A stretch of DNA of 64,000 nucleotides from Terriglobales bacterium. Lineage in GTDB: Bacteria; Acidobacteriota; Terriglobia; Terriglobales; Acidobacteriaceae. Position 1 is the stretch's first letter. Every line of letters begins with the position of its first letter. This document shows, piece after piece, positions 24,301 through 31,735 of the stretch. The notes under the pieces are model-generated. The model was given only the letters and a program-made list of their open reading frames with translations, searched no databases and was not told the origin of the DNA. The stretch is taken from assembly GCA_035651995.1 (NCBI GenBank), contig DASRER010000022.1, forward strand, positions 186,001 to 250,000, in the 5' to 3' direction. Made by a program: the position numbers and the translations under genes.

Positions 24301-26037
24301 CCGAGTACGGCATCGTTGAATGCCGGAGGCACGCAGCTGTTTACAGCAACTGTGACCGGCACGCCGAACACGGCCGTGACATTCACCGCGACCGGCGGCA
24401 CGATTTCCGGCTCGGGCAATACGCGCACCTACACCGCGCCCAATACTGCGGGAACTTTCACGGTCAAGGCCACGAGCGTGGCTGACCCGACGAAATCGGC
24501 CAGCGCCACGGTCACTGTGACGCTGGTGTCGGTCTCCATCTCACCGACGTCGGCGACGGTGAGTGTGGGTGCGACGCCGTCGTTTACCGCGACCGTCAAC
24601 GGTACGTCGAATACCGGCGTTACGTGGAGCACCACCGGCGGCACGATTGCCGGATCCGGGAATACGGTCACTTACAACGCGCCCAATACGCCGGGCAACT
24701 TTACGATCACTGCCACCAGCGTCGCCGATCCGTCGAAGTCGGCCTCAGCCACGGTGACGGTGAATGCGCCGGTCTCGGTTTCGATCAACCCGCAAGTGGC
24801 CTCGGTTACGGCAGGCACGCAGCAAACGTTCTCAGCAACCGTGACGAACGCGAGCAACACGGCAGTTACTTGGACCACTACGGGTGGCACGATCCAGGGC
24901 AACACCAACACGATCACGTACACAGCTCCGACCACGCCGGGCAGTTATTCGGTGACCGCGACCAGTGTTGCCGATCCGCTCAAGTCGGCGACCGCCACGG
25001 TAACGGCGACGCAGATTCCGACCGTCTCCGTCTCCGTGAGCCCGTCTACCGCTTCGCTCACCACGAACGCGAGCACGAATTTCACGGCTACGGTAGCCGG
25101 AGCTACCAATACGGGCGTGACCTGGACTGCGACCGGCGGCACCATTACCGGTACCGGCAACACGGTCAGCTACAAGGCCCCGACGAGCGCGGGCACGTTC
25201 ACGATTACGGCAACCAGCATCGCCGATCCGACCAAGTCGGATACCGCTTCGATTGCCGTCACGGCGGTCGGAGTGTCCGTCAATCCGACAACGGCCTCGG
25301 TGATTACCGGCAAGACGCAGAGCATCACGGCGACGGTCACCGGAGCCAGCAATACAGCGGTTACGTGGACGGCCAGCTGCGGCACGATCACCGGCACCGG
25401 CAATACGGTCACTTACACGGCACCGAACACGGCGGGCACCTGCACGGTGACGGCGACCAGCGTCGCCGATAACACCAAGTCGGCGTCGACCTCGATCACC
25501 GTCACCGTGGTGGCGGTGTCGGTCAGCCCACCTACGGCGTCATTGCTTACCAACGGCACGCAGAGCTTCACGGCGACGGTGACGGGTACGTCCAACACCG
25601 GTGTCACATGGAACGCAACCGGCGGTTCGGTGACCGGGTCGGGCAACACGATCACCTATACAGCGCCGGCCAATGCGGGGACCTTTACCCTGACAGCCAC
25701 GAGCGTGGCTGACACGAGCAAGCAGGCGACGAGCTCGATCACAGTCTCCGCGCCACTGCAGCACTTCGCCGACTTGAGCTGGACGGACCCGAACGGCGCA
25801 TCGGTGGGAGTCACCAGCTACAGGGTCTACCGCGCCACAGGTGTGCTCGACGCTAACGGCAACGTGACGTCGTGCGCGACCCTGAACCTGCTGACGACCG
25901 TGAATGCTCCCACCCTGGTTTACACCGACAGCACGGTGGTTTCGGGCAATGGCTACTGCTACGCCGTATCGGCGGTGAATGCCGGCGGCGAGGGTCCTCG
26001 GTCATCGTCCGTGGTGGCCAAGATTCCGGTGCCCTAA
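21376..26037 (+). CDS. Giant Ig-like (BIG2-type) repeat lipoprotein
   Basis: 1553 residues. A lipoprotein signal (TGLLVLVTALVSLWAGC, with the Cys near residue 34) is followed by a Gly run and 17 tandem domains of about 82 residues. Each carries VTWTA-x-GGTITGTGN-x-ITYTAP and a closing TATSVADPTKSA-like motif. The C-terminal about 95 residues form a fibronectin-III-like domain (ADLSWTDPNG, YRVYRATG, YCYAVSAVNAGGEG). Such proteins are surface fibres that bind glycans or cells. Its place between the kinase and the regulator suggests a matrix or scaffold protein tied to the EPS. Start chosen as the first ATG giving the lipoprotein signal; no good SD. Confidence 0.88.
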   Translation: MPSRTKLGPAKRGSLTRTGLLVLVTALVSLWAGCGGGGGSGVVSGVTFSAQSPVTVTISPTSMTMAPGGTTSFTASVSAGVNPAVTWTASAGTITGTGNTITFTAPNTSPTTVTVTATSVADTSKSASATVNVSSQGGVTVAVSPPTADLVAGATATFTATVSGATNTAVSWTATGGTVSGNGNTITYTAPVTPGSFTLTATSVADTSKSASSVITVLPPVTVSIAPQTLSMAVNEQRTFSASVIGTTNTAVTWSATAGSVSANDPTIIFTAPSTPGTVALTATSVADPSKSATATITVSPVASLTVNFKTLTLVAGAEQTLVATVVGLDPLVNWSTTGGTITGTGTVVRFTAPSVPGNYTVLATSALNPSVSASVAVTVVAPVIVSINPSVATAVTGGSQSFTAIVTGASNTAVTWTASSGTITGTGNTIIYGAPTTPGTYTVTATSVADPAQSATAVVTVSDVQVFVSPPSASLAVNQTQSLTAIVSGTLLNEVTWSVSGGTITGTGNVVTYTAPAVPGSYTATATSVADPTKSATAAIDVTAVDVAVSPPTATIKAGTTVNFTATVTGGNDHGVEWSTDNGTLVVISTSSAKIGAQPTGTSTVTYTAPTTAGTTTVTAKPNADKTKKAVASITVTPIVTLSVTPATASVITNASQAVTATVSGTTTTGVTWSTTCGTIVGTANTITFNAPGAPTTCTVTATSVADPSVTGTAVITVTPAPVVTVDLSPQTAALLAGQSQIFTATVTGSGNTAVTWSATGGTVGGAGTSINYTAPATPGTFTLTATSVADPSKSASATITVTVVGISVNPTSASLQTGTTQNLTATVTGTSNTGVTWNASSGTITGTGNTITYTAPNAAGSSTVTATSIADPTKSASAAITTTAVSISLSPTNPSVPVGGSIVFTATVTGGSIPDVTWTTTGGSGAVVGTNTLNYTAPTTGGTYTVTATSVADPTKSASTTVTALPPVAVSIGPSTASLNAGGTQLFTATVTGTPNTAVTFTATGGTISGSGNTRTYTAPNTAGTFTVKATSVADPTKSASATVTVTLVSVSISPTSATVSVGATPSFTATVNGTSNTGVTWSTTGGTIAGSGNTVTYNAPNTPGNFTITATSVADPSKSASATVTVNAPVSVSINPQVASVTAGTQQTFSATVTNASNTAVTWTTTGGTIQGNTNTITYTAPTTPGSYSVTATSVADPLKSATATVTATQIPTVSVSVSPSTASLTTNASTNFTATVAGATNTGVTWTATGGTITGTGNTVSYKAPTSAGTFTITATSIADPTKSDTASIAVTAVGVSVNPTTASVITGKTQSITATVTGASNTAVTWTASCGTITGTGNTVTYTAPNTAGTCTVTATSVADNTKSASTSITVTVVAVSVSPPTASLLTNGTQSFTATVTGTSNTGVTWNATGGSVTGSGNTITYTAPANAGTFTLTATSVADTSKQATSSITVSAPLQHFADLSWTDPNGASVGVTSYRVYRATGVLDANGNVTSCATLNLLTTVNAPTLVYTDSTVVSGNGYCYAVSAVNAGGEGPRSSSVVAKIPVP
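21520..25749 (+). repeat. 17 tandem coding repeats of about 246-250 bp
   Basis: The motif encoding TATSVAD recurs at near-constant spacing 17 times, with copies 4 and 7 the most divergent (ATSALNPS, AKPNADKT). The protein motifs are better conserved than the codons, so the array looks old and selected rather than freshly duplicated. The repeated codon pattern also creates a ladder of antisense open frames. Confidence 0.85.
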
Positions 26038-26346
26038 CCGAGCCAAGAAACCAGCCGCTCCTCTTCTTCCCAAGGCCAGTTTTGCGCCTTCTTGCGAGTC
26101 GCCGAAGTGTGGTCGCCGGGAAGGCGGCTTTCCCTCCAGGTGTGCAAGTCATTGCGCACTTAGAACCAAGGGTGGTCACCAACTTGTTACCTTCGAGCTG
26201 CAGCTTTCAACCTAAGTTGATGATAAAAAAGGGCCTAGCTGCTGATCCGATGTGTCGGAAGGGCAACAAAAGGTTGTACTTGTTTGGTCATTTGCATGCA
26301 CAATCACTGCATCTGCGAGAGCTGGTTTCCTCTTCAGGACCGCCGA
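26038..26346. other. Gap of 309 bases before the AAA+ regulator
   Basis: No gene supported. It holds a weak dyad (TCAAC at 26207-26211, GTTGA at 26216-26220), a GTTACC at about 26186, and CATGCACAAT (26295-26304), a 10-mer that also occurs in the leader of the sugar transferase. The frame of the next gene is open back to 26284. Confidence 0.45.
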
Positions 26347-27396
26347 ATGGCCGCCATAATTCCCGAGATGCCGGACGCCGTGCGCATGAACGGTCATGCG
26401 CTGCCCCCGATGGCAGTGGTGTTTGGCAATACGGCTGAAATGCTGGCCATCCGCGAGCGCGTCAAGCGGCTGGCGTCGGCGAATGTGCCGGTGTTGATCC
26501 AGGGCGAAAGCGGCACCGGCAAAGACATTATCGCCCGCGTGATCCATGCGCTCTCCGCCACCGGCGAGCAGAGCCCATTCCTGAAGGTCAATTGCCCGGC
26601 GATCCCCGGCTCACGGCTGGGAAGCGAGCTGTTTGGATGCGAGCGGGCCGCCGGCATCAACGGCCACGAACCCGGACGTGACGATTTGGCGAACGGGGGA
26701 ACGCTTTATCTGGACGAAATCGCCGAACTGGCGGCGTCGTTGCAATCCAAGCTGCTCCACCTGCTCCAGGACGGCCAGTTCTCCGGGGCCGATGACGATC
26801 GCGCCGAGATCCGCCTGGTATGCGCAAGCAACCGGCCGCTGGACCGCGAGGTCGAGAAGGGCGCCTTCCGGCAGGACCTGTATTACCGCATCAACGTCGT
26901 CTGCATACAGGTTCCGGCGCTGCGCCAGCGTAAAGACGACATCCCGGTGCTGGCGAACTATTTCCTCGACGTGTACAGCAAGAAGTACGACCGCCCGGCG
27001 GCGCCGCTTTCGCGCGATCTGCTGGCGCGACTGCGCAACTACTCGTGGCCTGGCAACATTCGCGAGCTGGAGAACCTGATCAAGCGCTACGTCATCCTGG
27101 GTTCGGAAGACGCGCTGACCGCCGAATTCACCGCTTCGAGTTCAGAGAGTACAGCGGCTCCTGCCGCTGTCAACGGCAACATTTCTTTGAAGGCGCTCAC
27201 GCGCAACGCGGTGCGGGAGCTGGAAACCAAGATCATCATCGACGCGCTGGAAGCGAACCGCTGGAACCGGCGGCGCACGGCGCGGACATTGAACATCAGC
27301 TATCGCGCGTTGCTCTACAAGCTCAAGCAGGCGAATGCGCTGAAGAACACGCCAGCGGCCAACGATGAAACGGGGCCGCAGGGACACGAAGACTAG
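26347..27396 (+). CDS. Bacterial enhancer-binding-type AAA+ regulator lacking GAFTGA
   Basis: 349 residues from ATG 26347 (open from 26284). No receiver or sensory domain; it is just the AAA+ core plus a Fis-type helix-turn-helix. Walker A GESGTGKD, Walker B GGTLYLDEI, the sensor segment ASNRPL and arginine-finger region are all there. The C-terminus (ELETKIIIDALEANRWNRRRTARTLNISYRALLYKLKQ) is a clear Fis HTH. The loop that should read GAFTGA reads AAGING after ELFGCER, so contact with sigma-54 is doubtful. It heads the export gene set (nusG-like, wza-like, barrel, wzz-like, TPR) and probably controls the EPS locus. Confidence 0.88.
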   Translation: MAAIIPEMPDAVRMNGHALPPMAVVFGNTAEMLAIRERVKRLASANVPVLIQGESGTGKDIIARVIHALSATGEQSPFLKVNCPAIPGSRLGSELFGCERAAGINGHEPGRDDLANGGTLYLDEIAELAASLQSKLLHLLQDGQFSGADDDRAEIRLVCASNRPLDREVEKGAFRQDLYYRINVVCIQVPALRQRKDDIPVLANYFLDVYSKKYDRPAAPLSRDLLARLRNYSWPGNIRELENLIKRYVILGSEDALTAEFTASSSESTAAPAAVNGNISLKALTRNAVRELETKIIIDALEANRWNRRRTARTLNISYRALLYKLKQANALKNTPAANDETGPQGHED

Positions 27397-27506
27397 GTTT
27401 TGTGGGCAGGGCGCGAGCCTTGCCGGTTGAACGTTGATCGCCGTACGGGTGAAACAGCACGGGAATTTTGGGAGGACCAAGAGATTGGGACTCAGAGGGC
27501 GAAGCT

Positions 27507-28052
27507 ATGAATAGTCTGGAGAAAGCGAACTCGCTGCCGATCGCGGCTACGGCTGATTCGGCGCGCTGGTACGCCATTCACGTTCGCCCTCGGCATGAGA
27601 AGAAGGTCGTTTCGCAACTGCAGGAGAAAGGCATTACGACCTACCTGCCGCTGCTTTCGGAGACGCACCGCTGGAGTGACCGCCGCAAGCTGGTGGAGAT
27701 CCCGCTGTTTCCCTGCTACGCCTTCGTCTCGATTGCCGACGAAGCCGCCCTGCGCCTGACCGTGCTGAAAATTTTCGGTGTGCTGGCGTTCGTGGGAAAT
27801 CAACGCCAGGGCACGCCGATCCCCGACAGCGAGATCGAGGACCTGAAAACGCTGCTGGGCAGCAACATTCCATTTGCGCAACACCCGTTTTTGCAAGTCG
27901 GCAAGCGCGTGCGTGTCCGGGGCGGCGCGCTCGATGGAGTGGAAGGCATTCTGACGGAGCGCAGCGGCGATCGCCGCCTGGTGCTCTCCGTGAGCACGAT
28001 CAATCGGTCACTGTCGGTGAGCATCGAGGGATACCAGGTCGAACTGGCGTGA
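27507..28052 (+). CDS. NusG paralogue (RfaH/UpxY-like antiterminator)
   Basis: 181 residues from ATG 27507. NGN domain: ARWYAIHVRPRHEKKVVSQLQEKGI, YLPLLSETHRWSDR, PLFPCYAFVSI. A C-terminal KOW domain follows (VGKRVRVRGGALDGVEGILTE). Specialised NusG paralogues bind RNA polymerase at their own operons and let it read through long gene clusters. A 30-kb EPS locus directly downstream is the typical setting for RfaH, UpxY and LoaP. No classic ops element was found in the leaders. Confidence 0.9.
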   Translation: MNSLEKANSLPIAATADSARWYAIHVRPRHEKKVVSQLQEKGITTYLPLLSETHRWSDRRKLVEIPLFPCYAFVSIADEAALRLTVLKIFGVLAFVGNQRQGTPIPDSEIEDLKTLLGSNIPFAQHPFLQVGKRVRVRGGALDGVEGILTERSGDRRLVLSVSTINRSLSVSIEGYQVELA

Positions 28053-28102
28053 CCGGAGTCATAACGCGAACCGGCCGAATAGAGGAAGGCAAAGGGGTTG
28101 TC

Positions 28103-28804
28103 ATGAAGAGTAAAGCGATTCTGTCCACTGGCGTCGTGATTCTGACGCTGATTCTGGCCGACAGCAGCCTGGCACAATCGGCGAAAGGCGGCACGCAAAG
28201 CGCTGCGCCCTCCCAAAACGTCGCCAAGAAATCTGACGCCGCACCTGCCCCCGCCGAAGGCTCTGCGGCGCCGGCTTCTGACACTGCTCCCGCCCGCGTC
28301 GCGCCGGTGCTGCCCGCCGATTACGTGATCGGAGCCGACGACGTCCTGGACGTCAACGTTTGGAAGGAACCGGACCTGACCCGTAAGGTCACCGTGCGGC
28401 CCGACGGAATGATCACCCTGCCGGTGATCGGTGACGTGCAGGCCGCTGGCAAGGCGCCGAAACAACTACAGGATGAGCTGAAAGAGAAACTAAAGGCGTA
28501 CGTTTCTACACCTGACGTGACGGTCATCGTGGACGGTGTGCGCAGCGTGAAGTTCAACATTGTGGGGGACGGCATCGCCAAGCCGGGGACCTACACGCTG
28601 TCACCGCCGATGACTGTGCTCGACGCCATCGCGCTGGCAGGCGGCCTGAAGGACTTCGCCAAGAAAACCAAGATTTACGTCCTTCGAGTGGGAGCCGATG
28701 GCACGAGCACGAAGATCCCGTTCAACTACAAGGAAGTGACCAAGGGCGAAAAGCTTACCCAGAACATCGAGATCAAGAGCCGCGACACGATTGTGGTGCC
28801 GTAA
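28103..28804 (+). CDS. Wza-type polysaccharide export protein
   Basis: 233 residues from ATG 28103, with an AAGGGG upstream. A signal peptide (ILSTGVVILTLILADSSLA) precedes an Ala/Pro-rich linker. The poly_export domain follows (YVIGADDVLDVNVWKEPDLTRKVTVRPDG) with one SLBB domain (VNIVGDGIAKPGTY, LDAIALAGGLKDFAKK). There is no lipobox Cys, so unlike E. coli Wza it is likely periplasmic. The partner barrel is probably the next gene. Family forms the periplasmic/outer-membrane channel for EPS. Confidence 0.9.
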   Translation: MKSKAILSTGVVILTLILADSSLAQSAKGGTQSAAPSQNVAKKSDAAPAPAEGSAAPASDTAPARVAPVLPADYVIGADDVLDVNVWKEPDLTRKVTVRPDGMITLPVIGDVQAAGKAPKQLQDELKEKLKAYVSTPDVTVIVDGVRSVKFNIVGDGIAKPGTYTLSPPMTVLDAIALAGGLKDFAKKTKIYVLRVGADGTSTKIPFNYKEVTKGEKLTQNIEIKSRDTIVVP

Positions 28805-28817
28805 CTGAGAGGTTTGT

Positions 28818-30122
28818 ATGCGTACGACGAACCAGCCAATCGGAACTATTCTGGCAGTGCTGATGGTTTCTTTCGCCAGCGCGGCCTACGCACAGTTCTC
28901 GCCGCCGCCCACGCCGCTGAACCAGGGGACGCAGCCGGGCATCTTTTCCGGCGAAGCGCAGAAGAACAACTTGATCATGGTGGGCCTGAGCGCCTCGACC
29001 ACGTATGACGACAATGCCGACAATGTGAACCGTCTCAGCAACGTCATGTCGTCCTTCTCCGGCGATTTCAAGCTGAACCTGCTGCGCCCGCGCTGGAACC
29101 TGCTGCTGGGTTACACCCCGGGCTATTCCTACAATACCGAGATCACGCGCTACAACGAGTTCTCGCAAGCGCAGATGTTTTCGCTGCAGTACCGGATGAG
29201 TCCGCGGCTCTCGCTCTCGTTGCGCAACCAGTTCAGCCGGATCAGCAACCCACAACAGTCCATCACCACGGGAGGCGAACCCCCGCTGTTCGGCGCGGTC
29301 GAAGGCACGAACCCGACCGGCGTCGGACAGAACCTGATCCGGACCAGCGAGCAGGCTGGAGTCGATGTCACCTACCAGCTGGACGCGCGCAGTTTTGCAG
29401 GAGTCGGGGGTGGTTACGCCATTGTGCAGTCGAAGGCGCCGGGCGCCAGCATTCTGCTGCAGGACTCGCTGACACCTTCCGCCAACGCCTTTTATTCACG
29501 CAAGATTACTTCGACGCAGACGTCGGGCGTGCAGTACCGCTGGCAGAGAATCGACGCCCAAGGCGGAGTGGTCCGCACGACGGCGCACACGATCCTGTTG
29601 TTCCACAGCGTCAATCTTCCACATCACGTCACGGTGTCAGTGTTTGGCGGTCCGGAGGGAACCGAGACGCTGCGCGTTGTCGGACCTACGTCGGTCGCGA
29701 ACCCGCTTACGTGGTCGTGGTCGGCGGGAGGCAACTTCGATTGGCGGGGCGTGCGCAATGCCATCAATGCCGGCGTGGTCCGTCAGGTGAATGACGCGGG
29801 CACGCTGGGCGGCGTAGTCCGGCTGACGAACCTGAACGCCGGCTTCAATCGCCGGCTCACGGCCCGCTCGACGATTCACATGGGAGTGAGTTACGCCCGC
29901 AATCGCGCCTTCGACCTGCTCGTGAGTCCAGGGGCAACCGGGGATTACGTCATCGGAAGCGCCGAGTATCAGCACACGCTGGGCCGCCACATCGGATTCT
30001 CACTTTCCTATTCCCACGTGGAACAGACGAAGGCAGCCACACTGCCCTCAGTAGTGCAAGGCGATCACAACCGGGTCGCCATCGCCTTGTCGTATTCATT
30101 CGAACGACCGATCGGAAGGTAA
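28818..30122 (+). CDS. Outer-membrane beta-barrel protein of EPS locus
   Basis: 434 residues. A signal peptide (TILAVLMVSFASAAYA) is followed by many amphipathic strands with aromatic girdles, ending in a strand rich in alternating aromatic residues (RVAIALSYSFERPIGR). It resembles the TIGR03016-like PEP-CTERM-associated barrel placed next to Wza-type genes. Because the neighbouring export protein lacks a membrane-spanning C-terminal helix, this barrel may be the outer-membrane exit pore. It begins 13 nt after the export gene stop. Confidence 0.72.
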   Translation: MRTTNQPIGTILAVLMVSFASAAYAQFSPPPTPLNQGTQPGIFSGEAQKNNLIMVGLSASTTYDDNADNVNRLSNVMSSFSGDFKLNLLRPRWNLLLGYTPGYSYNTEITRYNEFSQAQMFSLQYRMSPRLSLSLRNQFSRISNPQQSITTGGEPPLFGAVEGTNPTGVGQNLIRTSEQAGVDVTYQLDARSFAGVGGGYAIVQSKAPGASILLQDSLTPSANAFYSRKITSTQTSGVQYRWQRIDAQGGVVRTTAHTILLFHSVNLPHHVTVSVFGGPEGTETLRVVGPTSVANPLTWSWSAGGNFDWRGVRNAINAGVVRQVNDAGTLGGVVRLTNLNAGFNRRLTARSTIHMGVSYARNRAFDLLVSPGATGDYVIGSAEYQHTLGRHIGFSLSYSHVEQTKAATLPSVVQGDHNRVAIALSYSFERPIGR

Positions 30123-30123
30123 C

Positions 30124-31701
30124 GTGCCAAGCGAACCAGAAAGCAATGAACTAAATCTGATGGCATACTGGGCGCGGCTTCGCGCCCGGCGCTGGTGGGT
30201 GCTCTCCTCTCTTGCCATCGGCTGGGTGGTGATCATGGCCGCCGGCATTTTCATTCCGCCGCGCTACCGCTCTGAGACCGTGATCCTGGTCGAACAGCAG
30301 CAGGTGCCGGAGCACTACGTGCAGGCCAATGTCGCCGCCGACCTGCAACAGCGCTTGCAAAGCATGAGCGAGCAGATTCTGAGCCGCACGCGCCTGCTGA
30401 TGGTCATCGACAAGTTCCATCTCTATGGCAAGGAGCGCGCCAACATGGACCCCGATTCGCTGGTCCAGCGGATGAGGAAAGACATCGCGATTGAGCTGGT
30501 GCGCGCCTCGGGGAGAAATGATCTTTCCGCGTTCAAGGTATCGTACTCGGCTTCAAACGCGGTGCTGGCGCAGCAGGTGACCGGCGAGCTAACGTCGGCG
30601 TTCATCGAGGAGAACCTGCGGACGCGCGCAAGAATGTCTGAGAGCACGACCGAATTCCTGGAAAGCCAGTTGGCGCAGGCGCGGACCGCCCTCACCGAAC
30701 AGGAAGAGAAGCTGCGGAAGTTCAAGTCGGAATACCTGGGCCAGCTTCCCGAGCAGGTGCAAGGCAACATCCAGATACTTTCCGGACTTCAGGCGCGCTT
30801 GCAGGCCTCGCGCGACGCCCTGAACTCCGCCGAGCAGCAGCACCTCTACCTGGAATCGCTGCTTGCACAGTATCGCAACACACCGCTGCGCCCCGACGCT
30901 TCGGGCAATCCTGTGATCCCGGCCAACGATCTGGAGTCGCGCCTGGAACAGCAGAAGGCGCAACTGGCCGAGCTTAGCGCCAAGTACACGCCCCAGCATC
31001 CTGACATCGTGATGCTGAAAGAGAAGATTGCCGCGACCGAAAAGTTAAAAGAGGAAGCGGACAAGGCGAAGCCTGCCAGCAAAAACGACGACGCGAGCGA
31101 AGCCAAGAGCTCGTCGCTCAACCCGGCCACGGCACAGTTTGAGAGCCAGTTGAAGGCCAACCAGCTCGAGATTGCAAACCGCAAGAAAGAGGTTCGCGAT
31201 CTCGAGGCACAGATGGAGCAGTACCAGGCGCGGCTGAACGTGGCGCCGGTGCGCGAGCAGCAACTGGCGGCGATCACGCGCGATCACGAACAGTCGAAGC
31301 AGTATTACGAATCGCTTCTGGCCAAGAAGCTGCAATCGGAAATGGCCACCAACCTGGAACGCAGGCAGCAGGGAGAACAGTTCCGCATGATTGACCCGCC
31401 CAGCCTGCCCTCGCGTCCTTATTTTCCCAACCGGCTGATGCTGAGCCTGGCGGGCTGCGCTTTGGGACTGGCGATTGGCGTTGGGCTGGTGGTGCTGGTA
31501 GAGAGGATGGAGCCGACCGTGTACCTGGTTGACGAGCTGCGCGGCCTTACCAACGCTCCGGTTCTGGCCGAGTTGCCGGTGCTGATGACCGACATCGAGC
31601 GTCGGCGCAGCCGGTTACGCTTGATTTCCGAAACCATCGGCGCGGCTGTGATCCTGACCATTATTCCCGGGGTCACCATACTCACGTACTTGCGAGGGTG
31701 A
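30124..31701 (+). CDS. Wzz/GumC-like chain-length determinant
   Basis: 525 residues from GTG 30124, one base after the barrel stop. The N-terminal transmembrane helix (about residues 21-41) is followed by a Wzz domain (PPRYRSETVILVEQQ) and a long coiled-coil region (about residues 180-430, rich in Glu/Gln/Lys with EQEEKLRKFKSEY). A Pro-rich segment (IDPPSLPSRPYFPNR) leads to a helix at about 436-460, and a last helix ends the protein (VILTIIPGVTILTYLRG). No kinase domain is fused; it should pair with the BY-kinase at 19969. Controls polymer length and export. Confidence 0.9.
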   Translation: MPSEPESNELNLMAYWARLRARRWWVLSSLAIGWVVIMAAGIFIPPRYRSETVILVEQQQVPEHYVQANVAADLQQRLQSMSEQILSRTRLLMVIDKFHLYGKERANMDPDSLVQRMRKDIAIELVRASGRNDLSAFKVSYSASNAVLAQQVTGELTSAFIEENLRTRARMSESTTEFLESQLAQARTALTEQEEKLRKFKSEYLGQLPEQVQGNIQILSGLQARLQASRDALNSAEQQHLYLESLLAQYRNTPLRPDASGNPVIPANDLESRLEQQKAQLAELSAKYTPQHPDIVMLKEKIAATEKLKEEADKAKPASKNDDASEAKSSSLNPATAQFESQLKANQLEIANRKKEVRDLEAQMEQYQARLNVAPVREQQLAAITRDHEQSKQYYESLLAKKLQSEMATNLERRQQGEQFRMIDPPSLPSRPYFPNRLMLSLAGCALGLAIGVGLVVLVERMEPTVYLVDELRGLTNAPVLAELPVLMTDIERRRSRLRLISETIGAAVILTIIPGVTILTYLRG

Positions 31702-31735
31702 CCGCTCCACCGAAGCATTGTTCCTAATGGATGAA

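Noticed and set aside
21372-25764. A series of minus-strand open frames of 70-233 codons opposite the Ig-like repeat gene
   Set aside because: They recur with the repeat period and are Val/Thr/Ala-rich translations of the antisense codons; no starts with SD and no family pattern.
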